From Rubrivivax sp. (GTDB lineage Bacteria; Pseudomonadota; Gammaproteobacteria; Burkholderiales; Burkholderiaceae_C), in assembly GCA_019635285.1 (NCBI GenBank), contig JAHBZS010000028.1, forward strand, positions 1-60,312: 60,312 nt of DNA, read 5' to 3'. The position numbers and the translations under genes were made by a program. Shown here piece after piece: positions 1 to 7,896 of the stretch. A model generated the notes under the pieces. That model ran no database searches. It saw only the letters and a list, made by a program, of their open reading frames with translations, and was not told where the DNA came from. Positions within the stretch are counted from its first letter, which is position 1. Each line of letters starts with the position of its first letter.

Positions 1-1
1 C

Positions 2-889
2 TTCTTCGGCTACGCCGCCAAGGGCCGCTTCACGCCGGACCTGTCACTGCACGTGGTGGATCGCGACGGCGCACTGCTGCGCTCGCAGTGGTTCCAGGCG
101 CCGTACCCGAGCATGGTGCACGACTTCGTGCTCACGCGCGACTGGGTGATCCTGCCGATCTTCCCGCTCACCGGCTCGATGGAACGGGCGATGAAAGGCC
201 TGCCGCCTTACGCCTGGGAGCCGGACAAGGGCACCCACGTGGCGCTGGTGCCGCGCCGCGGATCGGTGGATCAGGTGCGCTGGTTCCGCGCCGACCCCTG
301 CTACGTGTTCCACCCGATGAACGCCTTCGACACCGCCGACGGCAAGGTGGTCTGCGACATGATGAAGTACCCGGTGGCGCCGCTGTTCCCCGCGCCCGAC
401 GGGCGCCCGGCCAGCGGCGAGCCGCCCGCGGCGACGCTGGTGCGCTGGACCTTCGACCCGCAGGGCCACGGCGATGCCTTCAGCGAAACGCCGCTGGACG
501 ATCGCCCCGGCGAGTTTCCGCGCCTGGACGAGCGCTACACCGCGCTGCCCTACCGCCACGGCTGGTTCCAGGCCGGCGAGATCACGCGCGCGCAGCGCGG
601 CCGCGACGCGCGCGACGGCCTGGCCCACATCGACCACGCCACCGGCGCGGTGCGTGTGTGGATGCCCGAGCCCGGCGACAAGTGCGGCGAGCCGGTGTTC
701 GTGCCGCGCCGTGCCGACGCGCCCGAAGGCGACGGCTTCGTGCTCAGCGTGGTCTTCCGCGGCGAGACGCAATGCAGCGACCTCGCGGTGTTCGATGCGC
801 AGCACCTGAAGGACGGCCCGCTGGCGCGCGTGCACCTGTCGCACCGCGTGCCGGCCGGCTTCCACGGCAACTGGCGCGACGCGGCCTAA
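2..889 (+). CDS. Carotenoid oxygenase family protein, 3' part
   Basis: The reading frame is open from the left edge, so the N-terminal part lies outside the window. The visible 295 residues look like the C-terminal two thirds of a carotenoid cleavage oxygenase (RPE65/lignostilbene dioxygenase family), a non-haem iron enzyme that cleaves a C=C bond in carotenoids or stilbenes. Conserved patches with candidate iron-binding histidines are HDF (bases 118-126), FHPMNAFD (about 310-333) and GFHGNW just before the stop. The protein is cytosolic in this family. The substrate cannot be read from the sequence; a lignin-derived stilbene would fit the aromatic catabolism genes nearby, but that is inference. 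No hairpin was seen after the stop. Confidence 0.85.
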   Translation, partial: FFGYAAKGRFTPDLSLHVVDRDGALLRSQWFQAPYPSMVHDFVLTRDWVILPIFPLTGSMERAMKGLPPYAWEPDKGTHVALVPRRGSVDQVRWFRADPCYVFHPMNAFDTADGKVVCDMMKYPVAPLFPAPDGRPASGEPPAATLVRWTFDPQGHGDAFSETPLDDRPGEFPRLDERYTALPYRHGWFQAGEITRAQRGRDARDGLAHIDHATGAVRVWMPEPGDKCGEPVFVPRRADAPEGDGFVLSVVFRGETQCSDLAVFDAQHLKDGPLARVHLSHRVPAGFHGNWRDAA

Positions 890-912
890 GGGCTGTTCAC
901 ACGCCGAGACCC

Positions 913-1692
913 CTAGCGTGCCGCCGGCGGCTCCTGGTCGGTGGGAATCGCCGCCACCAGCCGGTAGAACGCCACCGCGCGGTTGATGTACGACGCATCG
1001 CTGCCCACGGGCAGCACCGCCGAGGCCATGCGCGTGCGCGTCAGGCTGTAGAAGCTCCAGACGCCGGGCGCGCGGCGCGACAGGAAGTAGGTGGCCTGCA
1101 GCTCGCCGGGCTCGAACAGCGTGAGCAGCGTCATCTTCACCGGCGTCACGTTCTCGCAGTTCAGCACCAGGTTGTCGCGCCCCACCGCGAGCACGCGGTC
1201 GCGGTAGACGGTCTTGCCGGACGAGCGGTTGTCGCTCTGCGCGTAGTGCAGGTTCTGGCCCTTGACGAACTGCGCCGCCGTGAAGTCGGCGCGGCGCAGC
1301 GCCGGGTCGGGCCCGCTCAGCGCGAAGGCCTCGGTGACCAGCGGCTTCCAGCCCTTGTCGGTGGTGGACCAGTAGCGCACCTGGCTCTTCGTCGAGATGC
1401 CGCCGATGCGCGCCAGCAGGTCGTCGATCTCGCCATCGTGCCGGAAGCTGCCGGCCACGGCGACGAGCATGTCGGCGCCCTTCGCCGTCCAGCCGCTGCA
1501 GGCCGGTGGCTGCCATTCCTGGGCGGCCTTGCCGCGCCAGGCTTGCACCGTGGGCGGCGCGCCGGGCTCGGCGTAGCTCGGTGCGGGCGGCCCGTCGCAA
1601 GGCAGGCGCGGCCCTTCGTCGCCGGCCCAGGCCGGTGCGCTGCGCAGCAGCGCAAGCGTGACGAGCAGAACGAGCGCGTGCGCTGGGACCAT
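913..1692 (-). CDS. Hypothetical secreted protein
   Basis: I do not recognise a characterised function. The protein is 259 residues from the ATG at 1692, chosen because it is followed directly by a Sec signal peptide (MVPAHALVLLVTLALL, cleavage likely after APAWAG). A longer frame to 1794 would add 34 residues of unremarkable sequence. The mature part has a region of charged and aromatic residues and an N-C-E-N-V-T-P segment near the middle, with no recognisable catalytic motif. It faces the carotenoid oxygenase gene convergently across 23 bases and is divergent from the SDR that starts at 1842, so it is probably its own transcription unit. It is presumably periplasmic. Confidence 0.7.
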   Translation of the reverse strand: MVPAHALVLLVTLALLRSAPAWAGDEGPRLPCDGPPAPSYAEPGAPPTVQAWRGKAAQEWQPPACSGWTAKGADMLVAVAGSFRHDGEIDDLLARIGGISTKSQVRYWSTTDKGWKPLVTEAFALSGPDPALRRADFTAAQFVKGQNLHYAQSDNRSSGKTVYRDRVLAVGRDNLVLNCENVTPVKMTLLTLFEPGELQATYFLSRRAPGVWSFYSLTRTRMASAVLPVGSDASYINRAVAFYRLVAAIPTDQEPPAAR

Positions 1693-1841
1693 CGCGGACT
1701 CCAGGTCTTCCGATGGCGCATTCTGGCGCGCCGGGCGAGCGCCTGAATGCTGCGTCGCACCAAGCGGGCTGGCACGTCGCGCATCGCCAGGCAAAAAGGC
1801 GGCTTCGGCTAAAGTCGATCGACCCTAACGAGGAGACTCCG

Positions 1842-2744
1842 ATGTTCAAGAACGATCTGATGAAAGGCCAGCGCATCCTGGTCACCGGCGGCGGCACCGG
1901 CCTGGGCCAGGCCATGGCGGAGAAGTTCCTCGAACTCGGCGCCGACGTCGCCATCTGCGGCCGGCGCAAGGCGGTCTGCGACGCCACCGCCGACGCCTGG
2001 CGCGCGAAGTTCCCGCAGGCACGCATCGACACCTTCGGCGTCGACATCCGCATCGCCGCCGCGGTCGACGAGATGGTCGAGGCGCTGTTCGCCGACGGCC
2101 ATCTGACCGGCCTGATCAACAACGCCGCCGGCAACTTCATCTCGCCGACCGAGGCGCTGAGCCCGCGCGGCTTCGACGCCATCGCCAACATCGTCTTCCA
2201 CGGCAGCTTCTACGTGACGCAGGCCGTGGGCAAGCGCTGGGTGGCGCAGGCCAAGGACGGCACCTGGACACCCGGCATGCCCTTCCGCAGCGTGATGAGC
2301 ATCATCACCACCTGGGTGCACAACGGCAGCCCTTACGTCGTGCCGTCCGCGATGAGCAAGGCCGGCATCGACGTGATGACCAAGTCGCTGGCCGTCGAAT
2401 GGGCGAAGTACGGCGTGCGTCTGAATGCCGTGGGGCCGGGCGAGATCCCCACCGAAGGCATGAGCAAGCGCCTGAACCCCGGCGAGCAGCCGGGCCAGCG
2501 CAGCATCGACCACAACCCGATGGCGCGGCCGGGGCAGATGAGCGAGTTGCAGAACCTGGCCGCCTTCCTGATGGCCCCCGGCCAGTGCGACTGGCTCAGC
2601 GGCGAGAGCATCATGATGGACGGCGCCAGCGCGCTGGCCACCGGCGGCAACTTCTACGCGCTGCGCAAGTGGAGCGACGACGACTGGCGCGTCGCGCGCG
2701 AGCGCATCGAGGCGCAGAACGCCAAGGACCGGGCGGCACGCTGA
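1842..2744 (+). CDS. SDR oxidoreductase, 2,4-dienoyl-CoA reductase-like
   Basis: The 300-residue protein has the SDR nucleotide-binding motif TGGGTGLG near residues 14-21 and an NNAAG motif. The usual catalytic YxxxK reads S-A-M-S-K, so Ser occupies the Tyr position. Peroxisomal and mitochondrial 2,4-dienoyl-CoA reductases also carry Ser-x3-K there, so NADPH-dependent reduction of a dienoyl- or enoyl-CoA in fatty acid or aromatic acyl-CoA breakdown is the best guess. The start at 1842 is supported by an AGGAG site seven bases upstream; the frame extends further upstream without a good signal. A strong hairpin at 2778-2800 separates it from the convergent hydratase gene, whose substrate class fits. 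Confidence 0.85.
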   Translation: MFKNDLMKGQRILVTGGGTGLGQAMAEKFLELGADVAICGRRKAVCDATADAWRAKFPQARIDTFGVDIRIAAAVDEMVEALFADGHLTGLINNAAGNFISPTEALSPRGFDAIANIVFHGSFYVTQAVGKRWVAQAKDGTWTPGMPFRSVMSIITTWVHNGSPYVVPSAMSKAGIDVMTKSLAVEWAKYGVRLNAVGPGEIPTEGMSKRLNPGEQPGQRSIDHNPMARPGQMSELQNLAAFLMAPGQCDWLSGESIMMDGASALATGGNFYALRKWSDDDWRVARERIEAQNAKDRAAR

Positions 2745-2777
2745 CATGCCCCTGCGGACAGGCCATCGGCAGCGAGA

Positions 2778-2800
2778 GCCGGGACCGTCGCGGTCCCGGC
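2778..2800. terminator. Candidate bidirectional terminator hairpin
   Basis: A perfect 9-base stem (GCCGGGACC with GGTCCCGGC) and a 5-base loop lies in the 72-base gap between two convergent genes that end at 2744 and 2817. There is no clear T-tract on either side, so it may act by pausing or by protecting 3' ends. Confidence 0.5.
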
Positions 2801-2816
2801 CGGGCGGCGCGCCGAG

Positions 2817-3614
2817 TCAGCGGTCGCTGAACTGCGGCGCCCGCTTGTCGCGGAAGGCCGCCACGCCCTCGGCGAAGTCGGGCGCGCGGCCGAGTTCGCG
2901 CTGCAGGCTGGCCTCCAGCGCCAGCGCCTGCGCGTAGTCGAGCATCGAGGCGCTGTCCAGCGCCAGCCGCGTGTCGGCCAGCGCCTTCACCGGCATCGCT
3001 GCCAGCCGGGTGGCCAGCGCCAGCGCCGTGTCCATCAGCGCCACGTCGTCCACGCACTGCCAGATCAGGCCGATGCGCTGCGCCTCTTCGGCCGGCAGCT
3101 TGTCGCCGGTCAGCGCCAGGCCCAGCGCACGCGCACGGCCCAGCAGGCGCGGCAGCAGCCAGGTGCCGCCGCAGTCGGGCACCAGCCCGATCTTCGAGAA
3201 CGCCTGGATGAAGCTGGCGCTGCGCGCCGCCACCACCATGTCGCAGCCGAGCGCGAAGTTGGCGCCGGCGCCCGCCGCCACGCCGTTGACCGCGGCAACC
3301 ACCGGCACCGGCATCGAGCGGATGCGCAGCGCCAGCGGCGTGTAGTGCTTCTCGATGACCGCGCCCACGTCCGGCGGCGAGCCGTCGGGCGTGCTCATCT
3401 CCGGATCGTTGAGGTCCTGCCCGGCGCAGAAGCCGCGGCCCGCGCCGGTGACGATCACGGCGCGCACCGCGGCATCGTCGGCGGCGGCATTCAGCGCCGC
3501 CAGCAACTGCGCGTGCATCGCGCCGGTGAAACTGTTCAGTGCGGCGGGGCGGTTCAGCGTCACCGTGCGCACCGCGCCACGCGTCGTCACCTGGACCAGG
3601 TCGTCTTGCATCAT
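2817..3614 (-). CDS. Enoyl-CoA hydratase/isomerase family, PaaG-like
   Basis: This 265-residue crotonase-fold protein contains the oxyanion-hole signatures GRGFCAGQDL near residue 60 and NGVAAGAGAN near residue 111. The first, with CAGQDLND, is typical of 2-(1,2-epoxy-1,2-dihydrophenyl)acetyl-CoA isomerase (PaaG) and related enzymes rather than of fatty-acid FadB. It would act on an acyl-CoA in the cytosol. The ATG at 3614 is preceded by AAAGGAG. It is the last gene of a minus-strand run behind an SDR and the liv transporter genes, 14 bases after the SDR stop, so it is probably co-transcribed. The rest of the phenylacetate (paa) pathway is absent from this window, so the exact substrate is unknown. 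Confidence 0.85.
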   Translation of the reverse strand: MMQDDLVQVTTRGAVRTVTLNRPAALNSFTGAMHAQLLAALNAAADDAAVRAVIVTGAGRGFCAGQDLNDPEMSTPDGSPPDVGAVIEKHYTPLALRIRSMPVPVVAAVNGVAAGAGANFALGCDMVVAARSASFIQAFSKIGLVPDCGGTWLLPRLLGRARALGLALTGDKLPAEEAQRIGLIWQCVDDVALMDTALALATRLAAMPVKALADTRLALDSASMLDYAQALALEASLQRELGRAPDFAEGVAAFRDKRAPQFSDR

Positions 3615-3628
3615 GGGTCTCCTTTGGA

Positions 3629-4357
3629 TCACCAGCTCTCGATCCAGGGGCGCAGCTCGGTCTCGTGCGTCCAGGCGTCGCGCGGCTGGTTGTGGATCTG
3701 CCAATAGTGGTCGGCGATGTGCTCGGGGTCGAGGATGCCCTGCTGCGCCTTCAGCGCATAACGCTCGGGGAAGGTGCTGCGGATGAACTCGGTGTCGATG
3801 GCGCCGTCGACCACCGGATGCGCCACGTGGATGCCCTTGGGCCACAGCTCGCGCGCCATGCTCTGCGCCAGCGCGCGCAGCGCATGCTTGGCGCCGGCGA
3901 AGGCGGCGAAGCCTTCACGGCCGCGCAGCGACGCGGTCGCGCCGGTGAAGATGATGGTGCCGCGGCCGCGCGGCAACATCGCCTTGGCCACTTCACGGCC
4001 CATCAGGAAGCCGCTGAAGCAGGCCATTTCCCAGACCTTGAAGTACACCCGCGCAGTGGTCTCGGTGATGTCGAAGCGCACGTTGGCGCCGATGTTGAAC
4101 ACCGCCACCTCGATCGGCGCGATGTCGCGCTCGATGCGCTCGACCAGCGCCACCATCTCCTCTTCCTTGCGCGCGTCGCTGCCGAAGGCATGCGCGCGGC
4201 CGCCGTCGGCCTGGATCTGCTCCACCAGCGGCTGCAGCTTGTCGGCATTGCGCCGCGTGACGCAGGCGGTGAAGCCTTCGCGCGCGAAGCGGCGCGCCAC
4301 CGCGCCGCCGGTGGCATCGCCGGCACCGATCACCAGGACGGCTTTTTCATCTTTCAT
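3629..4357 (-). CDS. SDR family oxidoreductase with altered active site
   Basis: This 242-residue Rossmann protein starts MKDEKAVLVIGAGDATGG, a GxxxGxG-type cofactor site. The region that normally carries YxxxK reads F-A-G-A-K, so the catalytic tyrosine is Phe, while the lysine and an upstream TGA-S segment remain. Similar Phe-substituted relatives are found among proteobacterial SDRs annotated only by family, so it may have a different or weakened chemistry. It lies between livF (194 bases upstream) and the PaaG-like hydratase (14 bases downstream), suggesting a step in the same acyl-CoA route. The start is supported by a GGAGA stretch just upstream. Confidence 0.8.
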   Translation of the reverse strand: MKDEKAVLVIGAGDATGGAVARRFAREGFTACVTRRNADKLQPLVEQIQADGGRAHAFGSDARKEEEMVALVERIERDIAPIEVAVFNIGANVRFDITETTARVYFKVWEMACFSGFLMGREVAKAMLPRGRGTIIFTGATASLRGREGFAAFAGAKHALRALAQSMARELWPKGIHVAHPVVDGAIDTEFIRSTFPERYALKAQQGILDPEHIADHYWQIHNQPRDAWTHETELRPWIESW

Positions 4358-4551
4358 GGGCGGTCTCCCTCGCAGCTGCAGCCTCGGCGCATCTTAGCGG
4401 CAGCACCGGCGGGTGACGCCTGGGGCCACGCACACCGGCCGACGCGGCGCGTGTGGCGCGCGCTGCGCTGCAGGCAGCGACCCTGCGGACCTGCTGGCGC
4501 CGGCCCGCGGCCGGCCCGCTGCCGGCCGGGGCGGCCGGCGACGCCGCAGCC

Positions 4552-5265
4552 TCAGTGCGACGACACGCCCAGCCAGGCGTCCAGCGGCGTCGGGTCGCGC
4601 AGCAGGGCCTCGCTGCTCGCGCGGTAGGCGATGCCGCCGCGGTCGAGCACGACGGCGTCGTCGGTGACGCCCAGCACCATGTGCGGATGCTGCTCGACGA
4701 CGATCGACGACAACCCCTCGTCGCGGGCCACGCGGCGGATGGCGCGCAGCAGCTCTTCGACGATGATCGGCGCCAGGCCTTCCAGCGGCTCGTCCAGCAG
4801 CAGCAGCTTCGGGTTGATGACCAGCGCGCGTGCAAAGGCCAGCATCTGCTGCTCGCCGCCGGAGAGTTGCGTGCCCAGGTTGCCGCGCCGCTCCTGCAGC
4901 CGCGGGAACAGCTCGTACACGCGCCGGATGTCCCAGGGCCCGGGCCGCGCGACGGCGCTGAGGTTCTCCTCGACCGTCAGCGACTTGAAGATGTTGCGCT
5001 CCTGCGGCACCCAGCCGATGCCGGCCGCGGCGCGCGCGTACACCGGCAAGGTCTCGATCGACCGGCCGCCCAGCACGATGCGCCCGGCGTGCCGCGTGGT
5101 CACGCCCACCAGCGTGTCGATCAGCGTGGTCTTGCCGGTGCCGTTGCGGCCCAGCAGCGCCAGCGAGCGGCCCGCCGCCAGTTCCAGGCTCACGCCGTCC
5201 AGCACCACCGCCTCGCCGTAGCCGCAGCGCAGGCCTTCGATGCGCAGCAGCGCGTCAGTGGCCAT
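4552..5265 (-). CDS. livF: ABC transporter ATP-binding protein LivF type
   Basis: The 237-residue ATPase has a Walker A motif (GRNGTGKTT, residues 39-47), an LSGGE signature near 134-138 and a Walker B LLLLDEP at 154-160. Length and order match LivF, one of the two ATPases of the branched-chain amino acid (HAAT) importer family. Its start overlaps the end of livG by 11 bases, so the two are translationally coupled. Transporters of this family next to acyl-CoA genes often import aromatic or short-chain carboxylic acids rather than leucine; which applies here cannot be decided from the sequence. Confidence 0.93.
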   Translation of the reverse strand: MATDALLRIEGLRCGYGEAVVLDGVSLELAAGRSLALLGRNGTGKTTLIDTLVGVTTRHAGRIVLGGRSIETLPVYARAAAGIGWVPQERNIFKSLTVEENLSAVARPGPWDIRRVYELFPRLQERRGNLGTQLSGGEQQMLAFARALVINPKLLLLDEPLEGLAPIIVEELLRAIRRVARDEGLSSIVVEQHPHMVLGVTDDAVVLDRGGIAYRASSEALLRDPTPLDAWLGVSSH

Positions 5266-6022
5266 CGTGCGTCACCTCGGTCTCGCCCAGGTACACCGCG
5301 CGCACCTGCGGGTCGTCGGCGATCTGCCGCGGCGGCCCTTCGGTGAGCACCGCGCCGTTGACCAGCACGGTGATCCAGTTGGCGAAGCTGAACACCAGGT
5401 CCATGTCGTGCTCGATCAGCACCACCGACACCGACGCCGGCAGCGCCGCCACCGTGTCCAGGATGTCCTGCCGCTCGGCCGCCGGCACGCCCGCCGCCGG
5501 CTCGTCCAGCAGCAGCACCTCGGGCTGCAGCGCCACGGCCATGGCGATCTCGAGCAGCCGGCGCTTGCCGTAGGGCAGCTCGCGCGTCGGCCGAGCGGCC
5601 ATCTCGCTCAGGCGGAACTGCTCCAGCAGCGCCGACACCTCCTCGGCGATGGCCGTGTTATGGCCCATCGTGCGCCACCAGCGCCAGGCCACGCCGCGGC
5701 GGCCGCCCACGGCCAGCGCCAGGCTCTGCGTGGGCGTGAAGCTGGCGTAGAGCTGGCTGATCTGGAAGGTGCGCGCCAGCCCCAGGCCGACGCGCTTGTG
5801 CGGCGCCAGCCGCGTGATGTCGCGCTCGCCCAGCAGCACGCGGCCCGACGTGGGCGGCAGCACGCCGGTGAGCTGGTTGATGAGCGTGGTCTTGCCGGCG
5901 CCGTTGGGCCCGATCAGCGCATGGCGCGCGCCGCGCCGCACCAACAGCGACACGTCGGAGGTGGCGGTGATGCCGCCGAAGCGCTTGACCAGGTGCTCGG
6001 TGCGCAGGACGACGTCGCTCAT
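5255..6022 (-). CDS. livG: ABC transporter ATP-binding protein LivG type
   Basis: The protein has 255 residues from the ATG at 6022, with Walker A GPNGAGKTT (38-46), a LivG-type signature LPYGKRR, and Walker B LLLDEPAAG followed by an IEHDMDLVF switch region. It is the partner ATPase of LivF at the inner face of the membrane. The frame runs on upstream but the start is fixed by the ATGA overlap with the livM stop at 6019-6021. Gene order H-M-G-F without interruption supports one importer. Confidence 0.93.
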   Translation of the reverse strand: MSDVVLRTEHLVKRFGGITATSDVSLLVRRGARHALIGPNGAGKTTLINQLTGVLPPTSGRVLLGERDITRLAPHKRVGLGLARTFQISQLYASFTPTQSLALAVGGRRGVAWRWWRTMGHNTAIAEEVSALLEQFRLSEMAARPTRELPYGKRRLLEIAMAVALQPEVLLLDEPAAGVPAAERQDILDTVAALPASVSVVLIEHDMDLVFSFANWITVLVNGAVLTEGPPRQIADDPQVRAVYLGETEVTHDGH

Positions 6023-6993
6023 GGCTTCCTCGAGAACCAGCGCGCCGGATGCAGCAGCCGGTCGCGGCCGACGAGCATCAGCAGCACCAGGAACAGGCCG
6101 ATCCAGAAGGTCCAGTACTGCGGCGTGATGGCCGACAGCAGGTCGTGCATCACCTTGAAGGCGATGGCGCCGACCAGCCCGCCCCACAGCCAGCCGACGC
6201 CGCCGATGACCAGCGCCAGCATCACGTCGGCGCTGCGGTGGAAGTCGAACACGTCCAGCGACGCGAAGCCGGTGGTCTGCGCCAGCAGCGCGCCGGCGGC
6301 ACCGGCCAGGCCGCCGGCCACCGTGTAGACCACCGCCAGCCGCGCATTCACCGAATGGCCCATCGCCGCCAGCCGCAGCCGGTTGTCGCGCAGCGCCTGC
6401 ACCGACATGCCCAGCGGCGAATGCACGATGCGGCGCATCAGCAGGAACACCAGGAACAGCACCGTCAGCGAATAGAACGAGGCGACGCGGCCGCCCAGGT
6501 CGAAGTCGAAGCGGCCGAGCAGCGGGCCCATGACCACGCCTTGCAGGCCGTCGGCGCCGCCGGTCAGGCCGTCGAACTTGTTGGCCAGCTCCAGCAGCAC
6601 CAGCGCCACGCCCATGGTGACCATCAGGCGCGTCAGGTCGGTGCCACGCACGATCATCGGGCTGGTCAGCGCGCCCAGCAACGCGCCCAGCACCGTGCCC
6701 ACCACCAGGCCGACCAGCGGGTCGGGCATCACATGCTTGGCGAACAGCGCCGCGCCGTAGGCGCCCAGGCCGAAGAAGGCCGCATGGCCCAGCGAGACGA
6801 TGCCCGCATAGCCCAGGATCAGGTCCAGCGACAGCGCGAACAGCGCCAGGATGGCGATCTCGTTGATCAGCGCGGCATGCTGCGTGAAGACCAGCGGCAT
6901 GGCCCAGATGAGCACCCAGGCGACGATCTCCCAGGCGCGCCAGCGCGCCGGCCGGCGCAGCGAGGCCATCACCTGCTCGGGCGCGATCTTCAT
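6019..6993 (-). CDS. livM: ABC transporter permease LivM type
   Basis: A 324-residue integral membrane protein with about nine hydrophobic segments and the conserved LGYAGIVSLGHAAFFGLGAY stretch of LivM permeases. It pairs with LivH to form the channel of the importer. The ATG at 6993 overlaps the livH stop as ATGA, which decides between this start and a longer frame to 7032. The stop overlaps the livG start in the same way, so livHMG are tightly coupled. Confidence 0.93.
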   Translation of the reverse strand: MKIAPEQVMASLRRPARWRAWEIVAWVLIWAMPLVFTQHAALINEIAILALFALSLDLILGYAGIVSLGHAAFFGLGAYGAALFAKHVMPDPLVGLVVGTVLGALLGALTSPMIVRGTDLTRLMVTMGVALVLLELANKFDGLTGGADGLQGVVMGPLLGRFDFDLGGRVASFYSLTVLFLVFLLMRRIVHSPLGMSVQALRDNRLRLAAMGHSVNARLAVVYTVAGGLAGAAGALLAQTTGFASLDVFDFHRSADVMLALVIGGVGWLWGGLVGAIAFKVMHDLLSAITPQYWTFWIGLFLVLLMLVGRDRLLHPARWFSRKP

Positions 6994-7862
6994 TTGCCGC
7001 CCCCGCGCGAGAACAGGCCCTGCGGACGCCACAGCAGGATGGCGATCATCAGCAGGTAGACGATGAAGGCGCCGAGCTTGGGCACGTAGTACTTGCCCAT
7101 CACGTCGGCGATGCCCAGCACCAGCGCGGCCACCAGCGGCCCGAGGATCGAGCTGGTGCCGCCAACCGCGCAGACGATGAGGAAGTACACCATGTACTTC
7201 AGCGGGAAGGTGGGGTCCAGGCCGAACAGGTCGGCGCCCAGCGCGCCGCCCAGGCCCGCCAGGCCGGAGCCGGTGGCGAAGGTCAGCAGGAACACGCGGT
7301 TCACCGGGATGCCCAGGCCGGCGGCGACGCGCGGGTCGTCGACCGCGGCGCGCAAGCGGCTGCCGAAGCGCGTCTGGGTCAGCACCGCCTGCAGCGCCAG
7401 CGCCAGCACCACGCAGACCACGACGATGAACAGGCGGTACGCGCCCATGCCCAGCGTCAGCGCGCCGCTGCCGAACTCGAAGCGCACGCGCAGCCAGTCG
7501 GGCAGCGTGATGTTCTGCTGCGAGCTGCCCATGAAGTAGTCGACGGCGGCCACCGCCATGAAGGTCAGGCCGATGGAAAACAGCACCTGGTCCAGGTGCG
7601 GCTTGGCATACATCGGTCGGTAGATCGTGCGCTCGAGCAGCGCGCCGAAGGCCGCGGTCAGCAGGAAGGCCACCGGCAGGCAGGCCAGGAAGGGCCAGCC
7701 CGCCCGCTGCATCAGCAGCACCAGGATGTAGCCGCCGGCCATCGCGAAGGCCCCGTGCGCCAGGTTGATGAAGTTCATCAAGCCCATCGTCACGGCCAGC
7801 CCGAGCGACAGCACGAACAGCAGCATGCCGTAGGCGATGCCGTCGAAGAGCAGCGTCAGCAT
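6990..7862 (-). CDS. livH: ABC transporter permease LivH type
   Basis: A 290-residue permease with about eight membrane segments. The N-terminal MLTLLFDGIAYGMLLF and the GLMNFINLAHGAFAMAGGY motif are typical of LivH. It follows livK after 34 bases and overlaps livM by four bases. Together with LivM it should form the membrane pore for the substrate delivered by the periplasmic binding protein encoded upstream. Confidence 0.93.
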   Translation of the reverse strand: MLTLLFDGIAYGMLLFVLSLGLAVTMGLMNFINLAHGAFAMAGGYILVLLMQRAGWPFLACLPVAFLLTAAFGALLERTIYRPMYAKPHLDQVLFSIGLTFMAVAAVDYFMGSSQQNITLPDWLRVRFEFGSGALTLGMGAYRLFIVVVCVVLALALQAVLTQTRFGSRLRAAVDDPRVAAGLGIPVNRVFLLTFATGSGLAGLGGALGADLFGLDPTFPLKYMVYFLIVCAVGGTSSILGPLVAALVLGIADVMGKYYVPKLGAFIVYLLMIAILLWRPQGLFSRGGGK

Positions 7863-7896
7863 CGCGCCGAGACCTGCAAGCGCCTGTCGCCGGGCC

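Noticed and set aside
44-2191. Long open frame on the minus strand across the first genes
   Set aside because: No domain-like segments; it crosses two genes on the plus strand and one on its own strand in another frame.
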